Source: Mikania micrantha (Eukaryota > Streptophyta > Magnoliopsida > Asterales > Asteraceae). Taken from it: a stretch of DNA of 64,000 nt. The position numbers and the translations under genes were made by a program. How positions within the stretch are numbered: the stretch's first letter is position 1; each line of letters opens with the position of its first letter. The stretch spans positions 4,613,862-4,677,861 of the forward strand of contig CM018692.1 of assembly GCA_009363875.1 (NCBI GenBank), read 5' to 3'. Below are positions 22,254 through 34,713 of the stretch, piece by piece. Below the pieces are notes generated by a model that was given only the letters and a program-made list of their open reading frames with translations, had not been told where the DNA came from and did no database searches.

Positions 22254-25200
22254 TTCCAAAGTTGGCCAGGAAAGAAGTTGAAGGGATGTGTTGTGTAAAC
22301 ATTTACTTTATGATAATATATGCGTAAATAAGAGTATGAACCAGGATATTACAACTCGTTTACTTGTGTTATAATATGTGTTTTGTATGCTTTAGATGTT
22401 TTCAAGTTGCTTCTGGGCTGGAATTAAAATATAACTTTGAAAAAAGTCAATTTCATGATGATATTGTGGGTGTGTGCGCAAAAATATATTTAGAATCTAT
22501 AATGGAATTTGATAAGTTTGAGAGCCTGAAGCAATATTGGTCGGGTATATGTAACTTTATTCTGGCAAACTTAACAAGAAGCACCCTCTCAACATATTTC
22601 TTCCCGGCTCTCTTTTGAATAAGAGACGCAAATGCTGATTACATTAAACTATAGCAAGGGTTTTGGGAATTTATTTTTCTGCATATGCTCTTTTGTTGCA
22701 CATTTACACATTTGCGAAGCTTTTAAAGGGTCAGGAGGGGACGCCTTTTTTTATGTCCATAGTGTTTATTTTTTGCCGAAATGTAATATTTAGTTAAAAA
22801 TATTGGTTTTGCCCCCTTCGCTTCAAAAAATTAACATGTGTTTTGGGTTTCGTAAATTTATTCCCCACCTTTCAATGCGTCAAGCTCCACCACTGTTTAC
22901 ACAAAAGCTTCACTGGCTTAATGATTTGCCTTGAGCCGTTGTAAGGCTTTCCCTTCCACAAACTCAAGTTAGAATCCTACCCGTGTCTGTTTTTTATTTT
23001 TTTCTTTTGTATTTATTTTCTTTTGACCTGTACCTCGTGTTTATGTCTTCGTTTAAATGTTTATGTCCTCGTTTAAGTTTTTTTTTTTTTTCCCAACACG
23101 AGTACACACCCACGTTAACTGTGGTTTCATAATCTAGTTACATTACATTCATGAAGGGAAATGGAGTGGGTTACCTTTAAAAGTTACTATTTTCTTCCAT
23201 TAATATGATGTTGCCCTCTTGCAAAGACAGTTGTGAATCAACATCTCATCATCTTTTGCATCCAACAAATAAGAGGCCACATAATGACCTTTTAAAGGAT
23301 TACAATGTCTTCTTTATCTTATGTCTGTATAATTTAATTAGAATTACTGTTGTTTCTAAATTTTGTTTTATCATTTAACAACCTTTATATTTCATTTTCC
23401 ATTTTAATCATTTCAATCTCTTCCATTATCAGACAAATGGGAAATAAACACATTTTTTTTATTATTCTATCTAAATATATTGAATGGAAAATAATCCCAA
23501 ATTTCATCCTCGTTCTGAAGATCAACATAGGGTGAAGTTATGCGCAAACAATATACTTTTCCTCTAATATATGGGATCTTATAGGAAATGAGATAAGAAT
23601 GGTCTTAAAAGAAAATTAATGGAAACAAAAAATTGAATGTTACACACTTACACTAGATGTCTAAACTTAAATGAGGTTTAAATGATCATTTCCCTAAGAG
23701 TTGTTACTTTACAAAGGGAAAATGGTATGCAAAGTGTTCAAAGTATATATGAAATTATCACTCTTATTATACTAACTCGTATAAATTTGTCAAAATGAAT
23801 CAAAATCTTTTTTTTTTAAATCATTATTACATATGTTATATACTTTTATCTTTTATGTGTATGTGTAAATTCGTATGCGTTAAGGATTTAACACATGCAT
23901 ACTTTTTTTTTTTTAATTTTCTGAGTAACACGTGTAGAAAAAGAAAAAAAAAACTACATATGTGTTATAGCCTAAACACATGAATTTATATATACACATA
24001 AAAAGACAATTGTTGTACATGTCTAATAATGATATTTTTAAAAAACAAATATTTGAATTCATATTGATGGAAGGTTATGAAAGATTCCAACCCTTTGTAT
24101 ATATAAAATGTCAAGAGATTCAATTTGGATAGACTTTGATGCAGATTAAAACGCATGACCAACCAGGTACATAGACATGACTAGATAACCACTAGACAAA
24201 AGTTGATGTATTAAAAAAAAGAATTTTATTTGTTTAATTTAAACCATCTTTTACAATTAGAAAAAAAAAATCAACAGGATGACAAGTTAGAAGATGAAAA
24301 TGATTCAATCACATTGATATCGTCCATAAACCCGCTTACTCAATCCAACAGGCGTGAATCGTTAATGACCCAGCAACCAACCCAGTCGACAAGACAGGAT
24401 GTGGAGCTCCTATCTCAGCCGAATAAAGAGCAGTACTCATTCAAGTTTAGTTGTTTTGTGTACTACCCACTTTTGCATACATGTAACTAGGATCATTATT
24501 TGCATTCATATTTATTGCATGTTTTTAGGACCCATGTTTAGCATTCTTTTCTTATCAATTGTAATAATCTGACCAAAAAAAAAAAGTAGCAGAAAAAATT
24601 GTCCCTTTTTGGCTATTTCTTTTGAATTACGCAGCTTATGTTCGGTTACATATTTTAATTTTTTTTGAACAGCACATTCGGCCATTCGGGTACATAGGTT
24701 AGACATTTAAGTACGTAACTATGCATGTGTTCAGTTGCAAATTGGTAAATTGATGCCAGAAAGGCTGAAACAACCAAATACTTTGTCTCAGAAACTCAAA
24801 AAGTAATATAGAAAAAATTAAGCAAAAAAGTAAATGGTTAACTGTGGCAAAAGTCACTAAAAATATACTTTTTAGTTAACCATCAAAATATTTTTATTTA
24901 AATTTATATTATAAATATACAATAAGTTATTTAAAAACAAATGGATCAAACCAACCCCGACCATCCGTTCCATCCCAAACATGTTTTGACTCGTTAGCCT
25001 CAACCCACCCATCATCAGTGACCAACAGAATAGCTAGCAACTTAGCTAAAAAGATAGTCAGAGCAAGATGCAACCAAACTAAGGTGATTATAACCATAGT
25101 TCACGAACCCTGGGATGGCTAGCAATATGGTTATGATTTTATTACTAAAACACACTGATTGACACCACCTAAACTAAGAAAAACTAAACCAATGATCATT

Positions 25201-25308
25201 AAATAAACAGAAACAAGACTAACAACAGTGCAAGCATCTCACAACACGACAGGTAGACATCAAGACACTAACGCAAATTTAACCTCATTTTTTTTTATAA
25301 TGACTGGT
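22254..25308. other. Intergenic stretch between PLAC8 and S1FA
   Basis: The first 400 bases are the likely 3' untranslated part of the PLAC8 transcript. The remainder is AT-rich with poly(T) runs. An unremarkable open frame (24230-24490, 86 residues, Gln/Ser-rich middle) has no recognisable domain and no gene-like context. No element ends could be supported. Confidence 0.4.
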
Positions 25309-27230
25309 CTATTCTCCAGGTACTGCAACACCCTGCTTCAGTTTCTCCCTCTTCAACTTCTTCTTGGAAACCGGCTTCTTTTTTCTTGGTGGCAGGGTCT
25401 TCTGGGCATACATGTACAACGCATAGTTTCCAACAAGAAATGTTATCAACAGCCCGCCCACAACCAGCAAAACAATCAATCCTGGGTTGAATCCTGTGGC
25501 TTCAACATTTTTGTTCCCAAATTGCTGCTGATATTGCATGGGATTATAAGGTGTTTTAGCAAATCAGTTAGAGCTCTATTAAAAAGAATAGGACACAAGA
25601 CACAATTATATTATGTGATCACTAGTTTTGTTTTAAAAAGCACGAGAGGCCCTGATGCGTTTAGGTCTAGAAAATCATACATAATCTTTTATTCCATTCT
25701 GTTGTTTTTACATGTCAGCCTCCTACATATCGTAAATTTGACCAATTTGTATGTGCATCAGGTGCCACCTCAAGAGGCTCTTTCCCAGTCACCTTGGTTG
25801 TTGGAGGCGTGGTTTTTATAACCAAGATCACTAGTCAAAGGATTCAGCATGTTGTGTCAAATCATACGTTAAATAAAATTATAAAGGTTACACAGATAAG
25901 ATAAGACTTAGCAGTGCCAAGCAGTAGTTGTATACCTATAACACATTTTTCTAGGAAACACAAAGATTCAACAGAAATTCATTGTTAATGTATTTTAACA
26001 AAATTTCTATGCTCAATAGCTACATGATTAGGTAAATATTTGGTATTAACACATTCCGGATGAGATGGACACCTATCCAACATATGAGAGCTCAACTGAA
26101 TATGAACAGTTTAAGGAAGCAGAGATAACATGATATATTGTGATTGAAAGTCAAGAATTGAATTGAATTGAAATTGGACACCTATCCACCATATGAGAGA
26201 TCCATTGAGCATGAACAATTTGAGGATGCAGAAATAGCATGAAATTATGTGGTACCATAGTTATCAAATGCGTAAGACGCCCTCAAGGCGATTGGTCCCC
26301 GCCTAGGGCCTAGGCATTAAGCGCCAAAAAGCGAGGGCCTGAGAAAAAAAAGCGCCCTTTCCAAAAAAATTCTAAAATAAATTATAAAATAAAAAATAAG
26401 ACTAGAAAGCCAAAAAGTCCTCACTAACCAAACATAATGTTCAAAATATCAAATAGCAAAATCACCCCAAATGAAAAAACCCCTCAAAACCAAAAAAGTT
26501 AAAACTTGAAAAGGTTCATAAAATAATAGATAATATTTTTTCATAACCAGAGTGGTGCCTGACTTTCCTAATTATGTTAAACTTATAATTAATTTATATA
26601 TTTTTCATAAATTAAAAAAAAAAAGTTTCCAAGTGGGGCCTGACCTTCCTAATTATCAAAAGCTGGATTTTACCGCCTGGCTTCAGATTGGAGCCTAGGC
26701 GCTCAAGGCGCTCGCTTTTAATAACTATGTGTGGTACAAAGTCAAGTGTTAAAATATATCGTATTTTCGTAAATATAAACAAGAACACAACTATCCGTTT
26801 CTAGGTACAATGTGGATCATATATGTTAATGCTCTTCGATTACTTGCAGTCATATACTCATATATCAAAATTTTGCTTCCATTTGAACTATTGCAGCTTG
26901 TTTTTTCAATTGCAAACAAGTTTCATTACAATCACACTTCAACATATAAATTGGATACATTGCAAACGTTTACGCAACAACACAAGGAAACAATTTCAAA
27001 TTAAACCAACTCAATTCATACAAAATAAACAAGGATCTACATGAATGCACTCGTCGACTGAAACAAGGTAAGTACCCTAGATTAAATCACGAGAAACCTA
27101 ATCGGAACATATGCAGATCTTGAAAAACATATAATTAAAACATTTCTGATTGTTAAAACGCATACAAAATTACGAGATCTGAAGCAAAACTAACCGATCG
27201 ATCAAAGGATGGATCCGATTCGTAATCCAT
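25309..27230 (-). CDS. S1FA: S1FA-type small DNA-binding protein, two exons, 84 aa
   Basis: Exon 1 is 27195-27230 (12 codons, MDYESDPSFDRS) and exon 2 is 25309-25527. The join is in frame between a donor CGATCG/GTTAGT and an acceptor ATATCAG/CAGC. The product has the S1FA hallmarks: GFNPG, a strongly hydrophobic segment (about 29-53), then AQKTLPPRKKKPVSKKK and a basic tail ending in PGE. S1FA was described as a nuclear factor binding the S1F negative element of a plastid ribosomal-protein gene; the basic tail is the proposed nuclear-localisation and DNA-binding part. The hydrophobic segment makes membrane association an alternative. Both the small size and the split amino terminus fit the family. 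A MITE sits in the 1.67-kb intron. Confidence 0.88.
26248..26737. mobile_element. hAT-like MITE with 8-bp duplication, in the S1FA intron
   Basis: TGTGGTAC occurs at 26248-26255 and 26730-26737. The 474-bp element between them begins CATAGTTATCAAATGCG and ends in CGCTTTTAATAACTATG, which are imperfect inverted repeats, with GCGCC/GGCGC-rich subterminal words. An 8-base duplication fits the hAT superfamily. It has no coding capacity. Confidence 0.8.
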
Positions 27231-29278
27231 GAAACTGATTCGAGAACGGAGCGAGTTCGGCCTTTGAAAGCGCGTTACGGAGACAACTTGGTGAGTATAT
27301 GGTTTTTGTGATTTTAGAGTAGACAAATTTGGCTATTTGACTATTCGATTTTATATACTTTGGCTTATTTCTATTCGGTACATGTATAAAAGCTACTTCC
27401 AATGAGACAGTCGATTTATTATGTCAGGATTAATCAATCAACCCAACATTTTTAACGTTAACATTAAAATTAATTACTTTAATTTTTACCAATTAAGAGC
27501 CAACATACACATACATTATATGTTGCAAAGCAAACAAGATTTTATTTAAAGAACGGAAAAGAAAAAACATAAAACATTTTGTCAATTAAAACGTCTAATA
27601 CAATTTAACACTTTTAATTTAATTGTGAATGGAAAATATACGTCTCAATTATATATCTATGGTGTTATCGCAATTGAAATGACACTTAAAATAATTTCCT
27701 TGTATCGCAACACATTTCCAACAACACATACATTTTTTTAGGTTCTTTTAGGACTCATTGCTCATACCTGATAATACAAACTGTTTCTTACCGTTTTACC
27801 AAGAGAGATAAGCGTATTTTTAAAAAGAAAAGAGAAATATGTTTCAAATAATCATCATCGTACTAATCCCATCATTAGCATAACTAAGTTAGGGTCTAAG
27901 GAAGGTAAGATGTAAACAATCTTACCTCTACCCTGTAAGAAATTAGGAATAGAAAGGCGGCTTCAAATGAGACTCCTGGCTCATGATGCCTGATTAACCG
28001 ACCAACTCAATGCTTTCAACGTTATTTTTACAAAAATAAAGTAAAATAACGTTAAAATTAGTGCAGCTTTACTTCTGCCTCTTAAGGACCGACACGTATA
28101 TACATTATATGCACGTACCGCAAACGGGACATATGTTTTAAATAATCGTTTATAATATATTTTTTAGCAGTAAATTTTCGGTCACCCGAGATCACTCTAG
28201 CACATAGATCACCTTTTCGTTCGAAGAATAGAACGTGGTGACATGGCCACCCGCACAAGAAGGAAAGGTACAACTAGAAAAACCATTTAGCTCAACGCAA
28301 AGTAATATTTGCTATTCGTGGGACTCCAACCCAAAACCACTTCTAAAAGAAGTCAAGAGGCTAACATTAAGCTAAAAGTTAAGTTGTCTTATTTAACCCA
28401 TTATTCAAATTGCAGGTTATGTCATTTAAAAAAATGACTTGCAAGAAACATTCTTCATCTAAAAGTTTGTTACACGTTACGTCTTTCCGCTAATTGAACT
28501 AAAATATATATTGTTAAGTCTAGTCATGTGCCTTGCACATGACAACAGTTTTGTCTTTTTAACATAAATAAATAAACTTTTACTCTATTTAATCCCTCTC
28601 ACTTGATCAGAGATCATCAAATATATCACTGGATCTTTATCAAAATGCATTTTTTTAATGACTCGTAAGACGACACTTAAGAAGGATTTCATCCATTTCC
28701 TAGACACAGTTAAATCAAACACAAAAAAATTCTTTTAACGCCAGCCCATTAACTTTTCTTAAGAAAGGGGTTAGGTTGTAAACTCGCCTAGATCAAATAT
28801 TACTGGGTTGATCTACTAATTTTTCTTATTGTGAGTTTCCTAATGAAAAGGTGAGTCAGGTCATCATACTTTGTTTTTCAGGTGAAATAGTAATATATTT
28901 GTTAGGATAATTGAGTAATATATTTGTCAGGGTCACAGGGTGCTCACAATAATTAACCAGACGTTTGCCGTTAAAAAAATAAAAATAAATCACCAAGATC
29001 TAGATTTGTCTAGATTTTGGTTAGACTAGGCTGAATCTTAGAGACATGACCGGATCTAGATTAGTCTAGATTTAGATTCAGCTAATAATTTATGTAGGAA
29101 ACGTTTTAAGTATTAATCGAGCTCACTCGTAAACTTATGATAGATTACTAAGAGACTTTAGTTGCCAACTAGGGTTAATAAGTGACTAACGAAAGAGAGC
29201 TGGCAGCATAAACACGTGACTTCTACGTGTCAGTCTTTAAATATTTTTCTATAAATGTTTTAAATACTTTTATAATGG
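27231..29278. other. Intergenic stretch upstream of S1FA
   Basis: The first 200 bases are the likely S1FA promoter and leader. A dispersed repeat (about 27890-28135) matches 58040-58240 in divergent form, sharing GATTAACCGACCA, AAAATAACGTTAAAATTAGT and GGACCGACAC-like words. Nothing else could be recognised. Confidence 0.4.
27890..28135. repeat. Dispersed repeat, copy 1
   Basis: It shares ordered words with 58040-58240: GACTCC.GGCTCA, TGATTAACCGACCA, ATAACGTTAAAATTAGTG, and CCGACAC followed by TATATACA and CCG.AAACGGG. The start (AGGTAAGATGTAAACAATCTTACCTC) resembles a SINE-type repeat I recall from other eudicots, but boundaries are not defined. Confidence 0.5.
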
Positions 29279-29455
29279 ATATATGCTGAAAACTTAGCCT
29301 AGTGATTAGAGCTCTCACTTTTCATACTGGAGGTCCAGGGTTTACCTATTATACGAGGTTCCCGCGCATCTAGGGGGCGTATGTCTTACCTCTGCCCGGT
29401 GAACCCGGTTAAGACAACATACGTTATACGTAAGACCATCGTCGTTCAAAAAAAA
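29279..29455 (+). mobile_element. tRNA-derived SINE
   Basis: An A-box-like TTAGCCTAGTGATTAGAGC and a B-box-like GGTCCAGGGTTTACC stand about 30 bases apart, followed by a body with TACCTCTGCCCGGTGAACCC and a terminal CGTTCAAAAAAAAT. The same CGTTCAAAAAAAA tail ends the SINE at 55366. A clear target duplication was not found. Confidence 0.6.
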
Positions 29456-29470
29456 TAATTACTTTATCTG

Positions 29471-29614
29471 TTTTGAATTTGTGATTAATGAAAGATGTTA
29501 TGAGAATAAGAATGAATGATGATTTACAGGGGCGGTCTCGTGTTTTAAATTTGTGATTAATGAAAGATGTTATGTGAATAAGAATGAACGATGATTTACA
29601 GGGACGGTCTTGAG
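29471..29614. repeat. 72-bp tandem duplication
   Basis: Units 29471-29542 and 29543-29614 differ at only a handful of positions. Both contain TTTGTGATTAATGAAAGATG and GATTTACAGGG.CGGTCT. Confidence 0.85.
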
Positions 29615-30510
29615 AATTTAAGTGTCTCATACGAGTAGAGAAAAAAATGCCCTATCAAATTATAAATTTTTTTTGTTTTATGTTTTTAAATATAGATAAA
29701 TATATATACAATACAAAAAAGATTTTTAAATTTTTGTATCATCGTAATAATGGGCTTTAGATGAAGGTCGGGTTTGTCCCTCCCGATGGCCTCCATGATG
29801 ATTTAATGTTTGCATAACCGACACCTGTTGCTTGAACTAAGATCTAGAACCTGTAGAATAACTTCGGCGTGTCAAGTACGGACTAGAACTTGTAGATTAC
29901 TTTGACATATTAGGTTTTATAAATTGAAACCTGTATATCGCTTTGGTATGTTAGGCTATATGAACTGGGAGTTATGCATGTAGGGAAGAAGTTCACATAT
30001 AAAATCCTTATTTGACAAAAACTTAAAAAACTAATCATACTTATTACCAATCAATTTTGTTTTTCGTTTTCATTTTGTTTCTAATTTTTTTATTATAAAG
30101 TTAGAAAAGTAAAAGAAAGTAAGAAAAAAAATTATATGTAGCTTCTTGTATGCTACATACATACATATTTATAGGGGATTAATAAAATGAAAACCTTATT
30201 TTAGTAAGAAAACCTTGAAAACTCATGTAAAACAAACGTATTTTTTAAAATTTTTTTTACATGTTTATAACATTATTGGGCACATTTTTATAAAAAAAAT
30301 CAAAAAAGCACCGAAGAAATATTTTAAAAAATATATTTTATAAAATTTTTTTACGTTGTAAAACATACGTAAAATTGCGTCAGATCTGACGGAATTTTTT
30401 TACATATGTTTTACAAAAAAATTTTAGTTTTGTTACGTATTTTTACATGAGGTTTTCTGGTTTTCTGGGTTTTCATATTAAAAAGTGGTTTTCAAATTAT
30501 CTATACCTTA

Positions 30511-30544
<34 letters not shown>

Positions 30545-30991
30545 TGTGAGTTACTATACGTAACTTTATAATCTTTTTTTTTTAATTTTTTGTTTTTACT
30601 TGTTACGTTTATAATCTTATAATTAAAAAACTTATAATTAAAAGCAACGGGAAAAAAAATTAAATTGGTGGCAATGGTGGGTGATAGTTACTTATCCAAA
30701 GGAAATTCCGCACAAATATCCCGTATAGTGTCGGTAAACAAAAGAAGGGAAGTTTGTCATAAATTGAATGTTGCAAAGGTCAACTAAACACTAAAAAGTG
30801 GGGTTACTGATTGGGGTTTAGATTTATAACATTAATTTTTTTTTTTGAACGGCGATTTATAACATTAATAATTGGTGTTTTTCCTTGGTACTAATTAATA
30901 TATAATTAAAACATTTAGACTTTCATGTTGTTGTTTCTTTCATGTAAATTAACTCTCGATCTATACGTATAAACAGTGACCGGAGAATGTC
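29615..30991. other. AT-rich intergenic stretch with one foldback element
   Basis: Apart from the inverted repeat at about 30174-30508 and poly(T)/(TA) runs at 30510-30545, nothing could be supported. Confidence 0.4.
30174..30508. mobile_element. Foldback (MITE-like) element with central palindrome
   Basis: The left arm (GAAAACC.TATTTTAGTAAGAAAACCTTGAAAACTCATGTAAAA order) is matched by an inverted right arm ending in TTTTACATGAGGTTTTCTGG. A perfect 14-base palindrome CGTCAGATCTGACG lies at 30378-30391. Boundaries are approximate and no target duplication was resolved. Confidence 0.5.
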
Positions 30992-32283
30992 TTAAACATA
31001 TAGTTGCCATAAACTTTTCTTTTTGTTTTTTTTTTCCAAACAAATAAAAAGGTTTCATGCGACAAGAGGTTGGTGAAACTCATAAGTCATAAATTTAGTT
31101 CAAAAATATAGCTAAAACAATATTAATAAATTGAATTACACACACACCTTTATCTAACATTAGAAATATCATATTTACTTATTTTAAACATATAGTTGCC
31201 ATAAACATTTCTTTATGTTTTTTTTTTCAACCAAATAAAAAGGTTTTATGCGACAAGAGGTTGGTGAAACTCATAAGTCATAAATTTAGTTCAAAAATAT
31301 AGCTAAAACAATATTAATAAATTGAATTACACACACACACCTTTATCTAACATTAGAAATATCATATTTACTTATTTTAAACATATAGTTGCCATAAACT
31401 TTTCTTTTTGTTTATTTTTCAACCAAATAAAAAGGTTTTATGCGACAAGAGGTTGGCGAAACTCATAAGTCATAAATTTAGTTCAAAAATATAGCTAAAA
31501 CAATATTAATAAATTGAATTAAATATCATATTTACTTATTTTAAACATATAGTAGCCATAAACTTTTCTTTTTGTTTTTTTTCAACCAAATAAAAAGGTT
31601 TCATGCGACAAGAGGTTGGTGAAACTCATAAGTCATAAATTTAGTTCAAAATTATAGCTAAAACAATATTAATAAATTGAATTAAACACACACACCTTTA
31701 TCTAACATTAGAAATATCATATTTACTTATTTTATACATATAGTTTCCATAAACTTTTCTTTTTGTTTTTTTTATAACCAAATAAAAAAGTTTTATGCGA
31801 CAAGAGGTTGGTGAAACTCGTAAGTAATAAATTTAGTTCAAAAATATAGCTAAAACAATATTAATAAATTGAATTACACACACACCCCTTTATCTAACAT
31901 TAAAAATATCATATTTACTTATTTTAAACATATAGTTGCCATAAACATTTCTTTATGTTTTTTTTTTCAACCAAATAAAAAGGTTTTATGTGACAAGAGG
32001 TTGGTGAAACTCATAAGTCATAAATTTAGTTCAAAAATATTGCTAAAACAATATTAATAAATTGAATTACACACACACCTTTATCTAACAGTAGAAATAT
32101 CATATTTACTTATTTTATACGTATAGTTGCCATAAACTTTTCTTTTTGTTTTTTTTTTCAACCAAATAAAAAAGTTTTATGCGACAAGAGGTTGGTGAAA
32201 CTCATAAGTCATAAATTTAGTTCAAAAATATAGCTAAAACAATATTAATAAATTGAATTACACACACACACCTTTATCTAACA
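30992..32283. repeat. Tandem array, seven units of about 192 bp
   Basis: Units start near 30992, 31184, 31377, 31541, 31732, 31924 and 32115. Six are about 191-193 bases and the fourth parent unit (31377) is 164 because it lost the CACACACC-to-ATTAG part. Each contains TTGCCATAAAC, GCGACAAGAGGTTGG, GAAACTCATAAGTCATAAA and AGCTAAAACAATATTAATAA. The last unit is interrupted at 32283 by a Helitron and resumes at 33020. There is no coding potential. Confidence 0.9.
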
Positions 32284-33019
32284 CTAGAGTATTACCCCGT
32301 GTATTACGCGGGTTTAATATAAAAACATTAAATAATTAGTAATAAAATTTCAAAAAAAATATAAAACACTAGTTTAAGAGAAAATGATTACTTTACATAT
32401 TAATGTATACTTCAAGTAATAAAAAAAACAATAAAAAACTTTAATAACTATACAAATGATCTATGATATTTTTGATTCGCAACGATTATTATCTTTAAAC
32501 AAATTAATGATAAAGTTTTAGTTTGTATTCTATCAAATACTAACTTTTATCAATCAAAAAGGTAAAATATATAATTTATTTAATTATTTAATTTTAACGA
32601 CTCAATTTATATATAACGTTAAATACAAGGATCAAAAGTGTAACTTTTTTAATCATTTTTTACTTTGGTTTTTAAAAACTTAAAAAAATGTCATCAGTTT
32701 ATAAAAATCTTATTGTTTTAAACAATTATTCTGATATAACTTTGTTTTTCTAAAAATAAAATATTTTTTATTTTAAAAAAATTAATATTAACTTTTTTTA
32801 CATTTTATAAAATTTTCCTATATGTGTTTTCTAATTAAAAGATAATTAATATTATTAGTTATTTGTATTTTGATTATTTAATAGGAAAGAGGATATAATT
32901 ATTTTTATTTATTAGGAAATAATTAAATAAATTTGATAAAAAAATTGACATGTGGCAATTAAGATGTAAGTACATGACATGTGACAAAAAACATTTTTGT
33001 TTATTAGTATATAGTAAGA
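32284..33019 (-). mobile_element. Non-autonomous Helitron (736 bp) inside the 192-bp array
   Basis: On the minus strand it starts TCTTACTATATACTAATAAA (33019) and ends in the hairpin CCCGCGTAATACACGGG (32312-32296) and CTAG (32287-32284). The flanks join as CTAA/TGTTAG on that strand, exactly the uninterrupted word found in the other units of the array. This fixes both ends and confirms insertion between A and T without a target duplication. Confidence 0.9.
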
Positions 33020-34302
33020 TTAGAAATATAATATTTAGTTATTTAACTTATTTTGATAAAATTAATTAATGATATGATTATATACCCTTGTTTACAATAA
33101 AACATTTGTAATTTTTTTATCATCATTATATCTAGACTCAATAACAAATTAACAATGCGTGTGGTTCTTTGCGGCTAATGAAAAGCCGCTAGCTTTTTCG
33201 CCTTGTTTGTTTTTTCTTTTATTTTCATTTTCTGTTTAAATTACTAGCTTTTTCACCTTTATATATTGTTTGTTGTTTTAAATCACAAATCAAAACAAAG
33301 AATGCAACTCTTTTTAACGATCGAAAAGCATGACACACTAACTTCAATGATTTCTTATTCAAATCGAATCGAATTCTTTTATATATGTTATATATAGAGA
33401 TTAATTTAAATAAAAACTAATAAGATGAAAAGAACTAAATATAAACATTTATAAACACATTATTTAATGGGTGCAAAAAATCATTTTTTGTAAAGTATCG
33501 GAAGATACTTTTATGCCCTTTAAACTAAATATGTTCATTGATTCGGTTAATGGTTTATTCGGTCTGGTTTAATCGGTTTTCAAATTTTTTTTCCAATCAA
33601 AAAACCGAACCGAATTCGAGAAGTGGTTCGGTTCTAATTTCGGTTAAAACCACATAAACAAATTGAAAGCCAAATAAACCGCTTAAAAGTCGAATAAACC
33701 GATAAAAAACCGAATTCAACCGAGTAAACCGAATTCAATATTATATATTATTAATAAGATAATAAATTTAAATTTGAATTCAGTTTAGTCGGTAAAAATT
33801 TGATTTAATTAAAAACTTAAATTCGGATATGGTTAGGTACCGAACGGAAAACGGGATTTGGATACAACTAGAACCAAAACGAAAACCAAATTCATAATTC
33901 AGTTCGATTTTTCAGTTACAAATACGTTTTGGATTTCAATATTATTTTTTGGATTTTTTGAACACCTACACTTTAATATTTGAATTCGATAGGGGTCTTT
34001 TTCTTACGACTCGTCCTGGGCACGTCAATCATCAGGGCCGCCCCTATATACGAACCACACACATGTAAAGCGGTTTAGGAGTAGATTAAGTGAGTGTGTG
34101 TTTTTCATTCTAATATATATACAAACACACACACGCTAAAGGAGTGTCTGCGTGTTACGATTAAGAACACAAAACATGAGTACATACAATGGTAAATGTA
34201 TAATCACGTTACATGTATTTTTTAATATAAAAAAAAATACGGCAATCTCATACTCAAATTTTAAGAATAAAATGTTTGTTTTCATAAAAGAAAATATAGA
34301 TT
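33020..34302. other. Intergenic stretch with an AACCGA-rich zone
   Basis: It starts with the resumed fragment of the 192-bp unit (to about 33060). From 33535 to 33920 short words CGGTT, AACCGAA and TCGGTTTA recur on both strands (for example GAACCGAATTCGAG and GGTTCGGTTC), a low-complexity pattern typical of a decayed MITE. No gene seen. Confidence 0.45.
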
Positions 34303-34579
34303 TATGGGTGTATGGAGAAGATCCAATGTTAACCCTTCATCATTGCATTAACCGAATAACTACATCTTATTACTTTTGGACCCACATTAAAATAAATCTA
34401 CAGGTGTATGTTTTTTTTCTTTTTTAATTAATGTAGAGCCCACTTACATTAAAAAAAAAAAATAAGAAAAACCTACACATTTAAATTACTTTAATGTGGG
34501 CCCCAAAGTAATAAGATGTAGTTATTTGGTTATCGCAATAATGAAGGGTTAACATTCGAACCATCCCCTATGGGTGTAT
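34303..34579. mobile_element. Mutator-like MITE with direct repeat flanks
   Basis: TATGGGTGTAT flanks a 255-bp foldback (34314-34568). The arms are inverted copies over about 65 bases, for example ATGTTAACCCTTCATCATTG on the left and its complement on the right, separated by A/T-rich loop sequence. The 9-11-base duplication and long inverted repeats fit a Mutator-type MITE. Confidence 0.8.
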
Positions 34580-34713
34580 ATATGTGTGTGTGTGCATATA
34601 TAAAAATAAGCTTTTTTCACGTAAGAACAAAACTTTTTATTTGTTTTTATATATTTTGTTTCCGTTCTATATTTTGTTAGGTCTACTTTTAAATCCTCAC
34701 ACACCTTCACAAA

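Noticed and set aside
24230..24490. 86-residue Gln/Ser-rich open frame
   Set aside because: No start context, no domain, no neighbouring gene signals; kept only as a remark in the intergenic entry.
30992..32283. Regular repeats considered as a CRISPR-like array
   Set aside because: Units are contiguous tandem copies of about 192 bp without unique spacers, in a plant genome.
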